A DNA stretch of 64,000 nucleotides. Origin: Pseudomonadota bacterium. GTDB lineage: Bacteria > Pseudomonadota > Gammaproteobacteria > Burkholderiales > Sulfuriferulaceae. Made by a program: the position numbers and the translations under genes. Below the pieces are notes generated by a model that was not told the DNA's origin, did no database searches, and saw only the letters and a list, made by a program, of their open reading frames with translations. Numbering within the stretch: the stretch's first letter is position 1; every line of letters starts with the position of its first letter. Location of the stretch: positions 1 to 64,000 of the forward strand of contig JAJYPN010000007.1 of NCBI GenBank assembly GCA_021795395.1, read 5' to 3'. Shown here piece after piece: positions 63,838 through 64,000 of the stretch.

Positions 63838-64000
63838 TTAAACCGTCGCTTCGTCACGATTACTGAGTACCTTGTCGATCAAGCCGTAGGCCACCGCTTC
63901 TTCAGCGCCCATGAAATTGTCGCGGTCGGTGTCCTTTTCCAAAGCGGCCATGCTTTGCCCGGTATGCAAAGCCATCATGCCATTCAATCGTTCGCGCAGA
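63838..64000 (-). CDS. clpP: ClpP protease subunit, C-terminal part (truncated by the window)
   Basis: The last 53 codons before TAA at 63838-63840. The visible peptide [18 protein letters not shown] and [11 protein letters not shown] is the ClpP C terminus, including the D-R-D handle aspartate of the catalytic triad. The serine and histidine lie outside the window. Confidence 0.93.
   Translation of the reverse strand, partial: LRERLNGMMALHTGQSMAALEKDTDRDNFMGAEEAVAYGLIDKVLSNRDEATV

Noticed and set aside
1-64000. CRISPR arrays, rRNA operons, complete insertion sequences or prophage genes
   Set aside because: No regularly spaced repeats, rRNA-like sequence, transposase or phage structural gene was seen.

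Overview
The window reads as ordinary chromosome of a betaproteobacterium, most likely a chemolithoautotrophic member of the Nitrosomonadales (Gallionellaceae or Sulfuricellaceae relatives). The pointers are gene order and content: the end of a DabA-type inorganic-carbon transporter subunit at the left edge; a CbbQ/CbbO pair (RuBisCO activase type); ilvE beside a zf-CHCC protein; a sigma factor followed by DUF3619 and DUF3106; hupB, tRNA-Val, tRNA-Asp, ppiD; and clpP, clpX, lon. The taxon is inference. No rRNA or RuBisCO gene lies in the window.

Layout. 1-2.9 kb: DabA tail, a DUF6671 zinc-ribbon protein, a dienelactone hydrolase and a ccdAB toxin-antitoxin pair. 3-9.3 kb: class Ia nrdAB under a probable NrdR operator, purU, a zf-CHCC protein and ilvE. 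9.4-13.6 kb: three same-strand genes that match the selenoneine pathway (senA, senB, senC), preceded by a pirin. 13.7-18.9 kb is the accessory part: yjbQ, wreckage of a vapBC module and of a second yjbQ, a YghA-type reductase, the 5' stump of an Asp/Glu racemase gene, hipBA, and a HigBA-like module whose toxin seems frameshifted.

18.9-24.3 kb: guaA and guaB with a strong hairpin between them, a DUF4398 lipoprotein, rnfH-ratA and smpB. 24.3-28.6 kb: CbbO, CbbQ and an uncharacterised third cistron, with a small divergent gene. 28.6-35.6 kb: a DsrE-like / HIRAN / tsaB / rimI / holD-like operon, purL and a NifU-domain protein. 35.7-43.4 kb: sigma factor with DUF3619 and DUF3106, rluC-HAD-sppA, and RNase E. 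43.5-49.8 kb: Uup, rnhA, a YafS-like methyltransferase, gloB, MltD and a DUF4160/DUF2442 pair. 50-56.5 kb: a tightly overlapped YejABEF-type peptide importer. 56.5-64 kb: fabI, ppiD, two tRNAs, hupB, lon, clpX and the end of clpP.

The most notable item is the selenoneine cluster: a SelD-type selenophosphate synthetase, a TIGR04348-type glycosyltransferase (selenosugar synthase) and an EgtB-like non-haem iron enzyme. No hercynine-forming EgtD is present, so hercynine must come from elsewhere. Other points of interest are the CbbQO operon with its extra gene, the decayed toxin-antitoxin zone between yjbQ and guaA, a terminator-like hairpin just before guaA, hupB packed 10 nt from two tRNA genes, and a short motif repeated three times at the end of RNase E.
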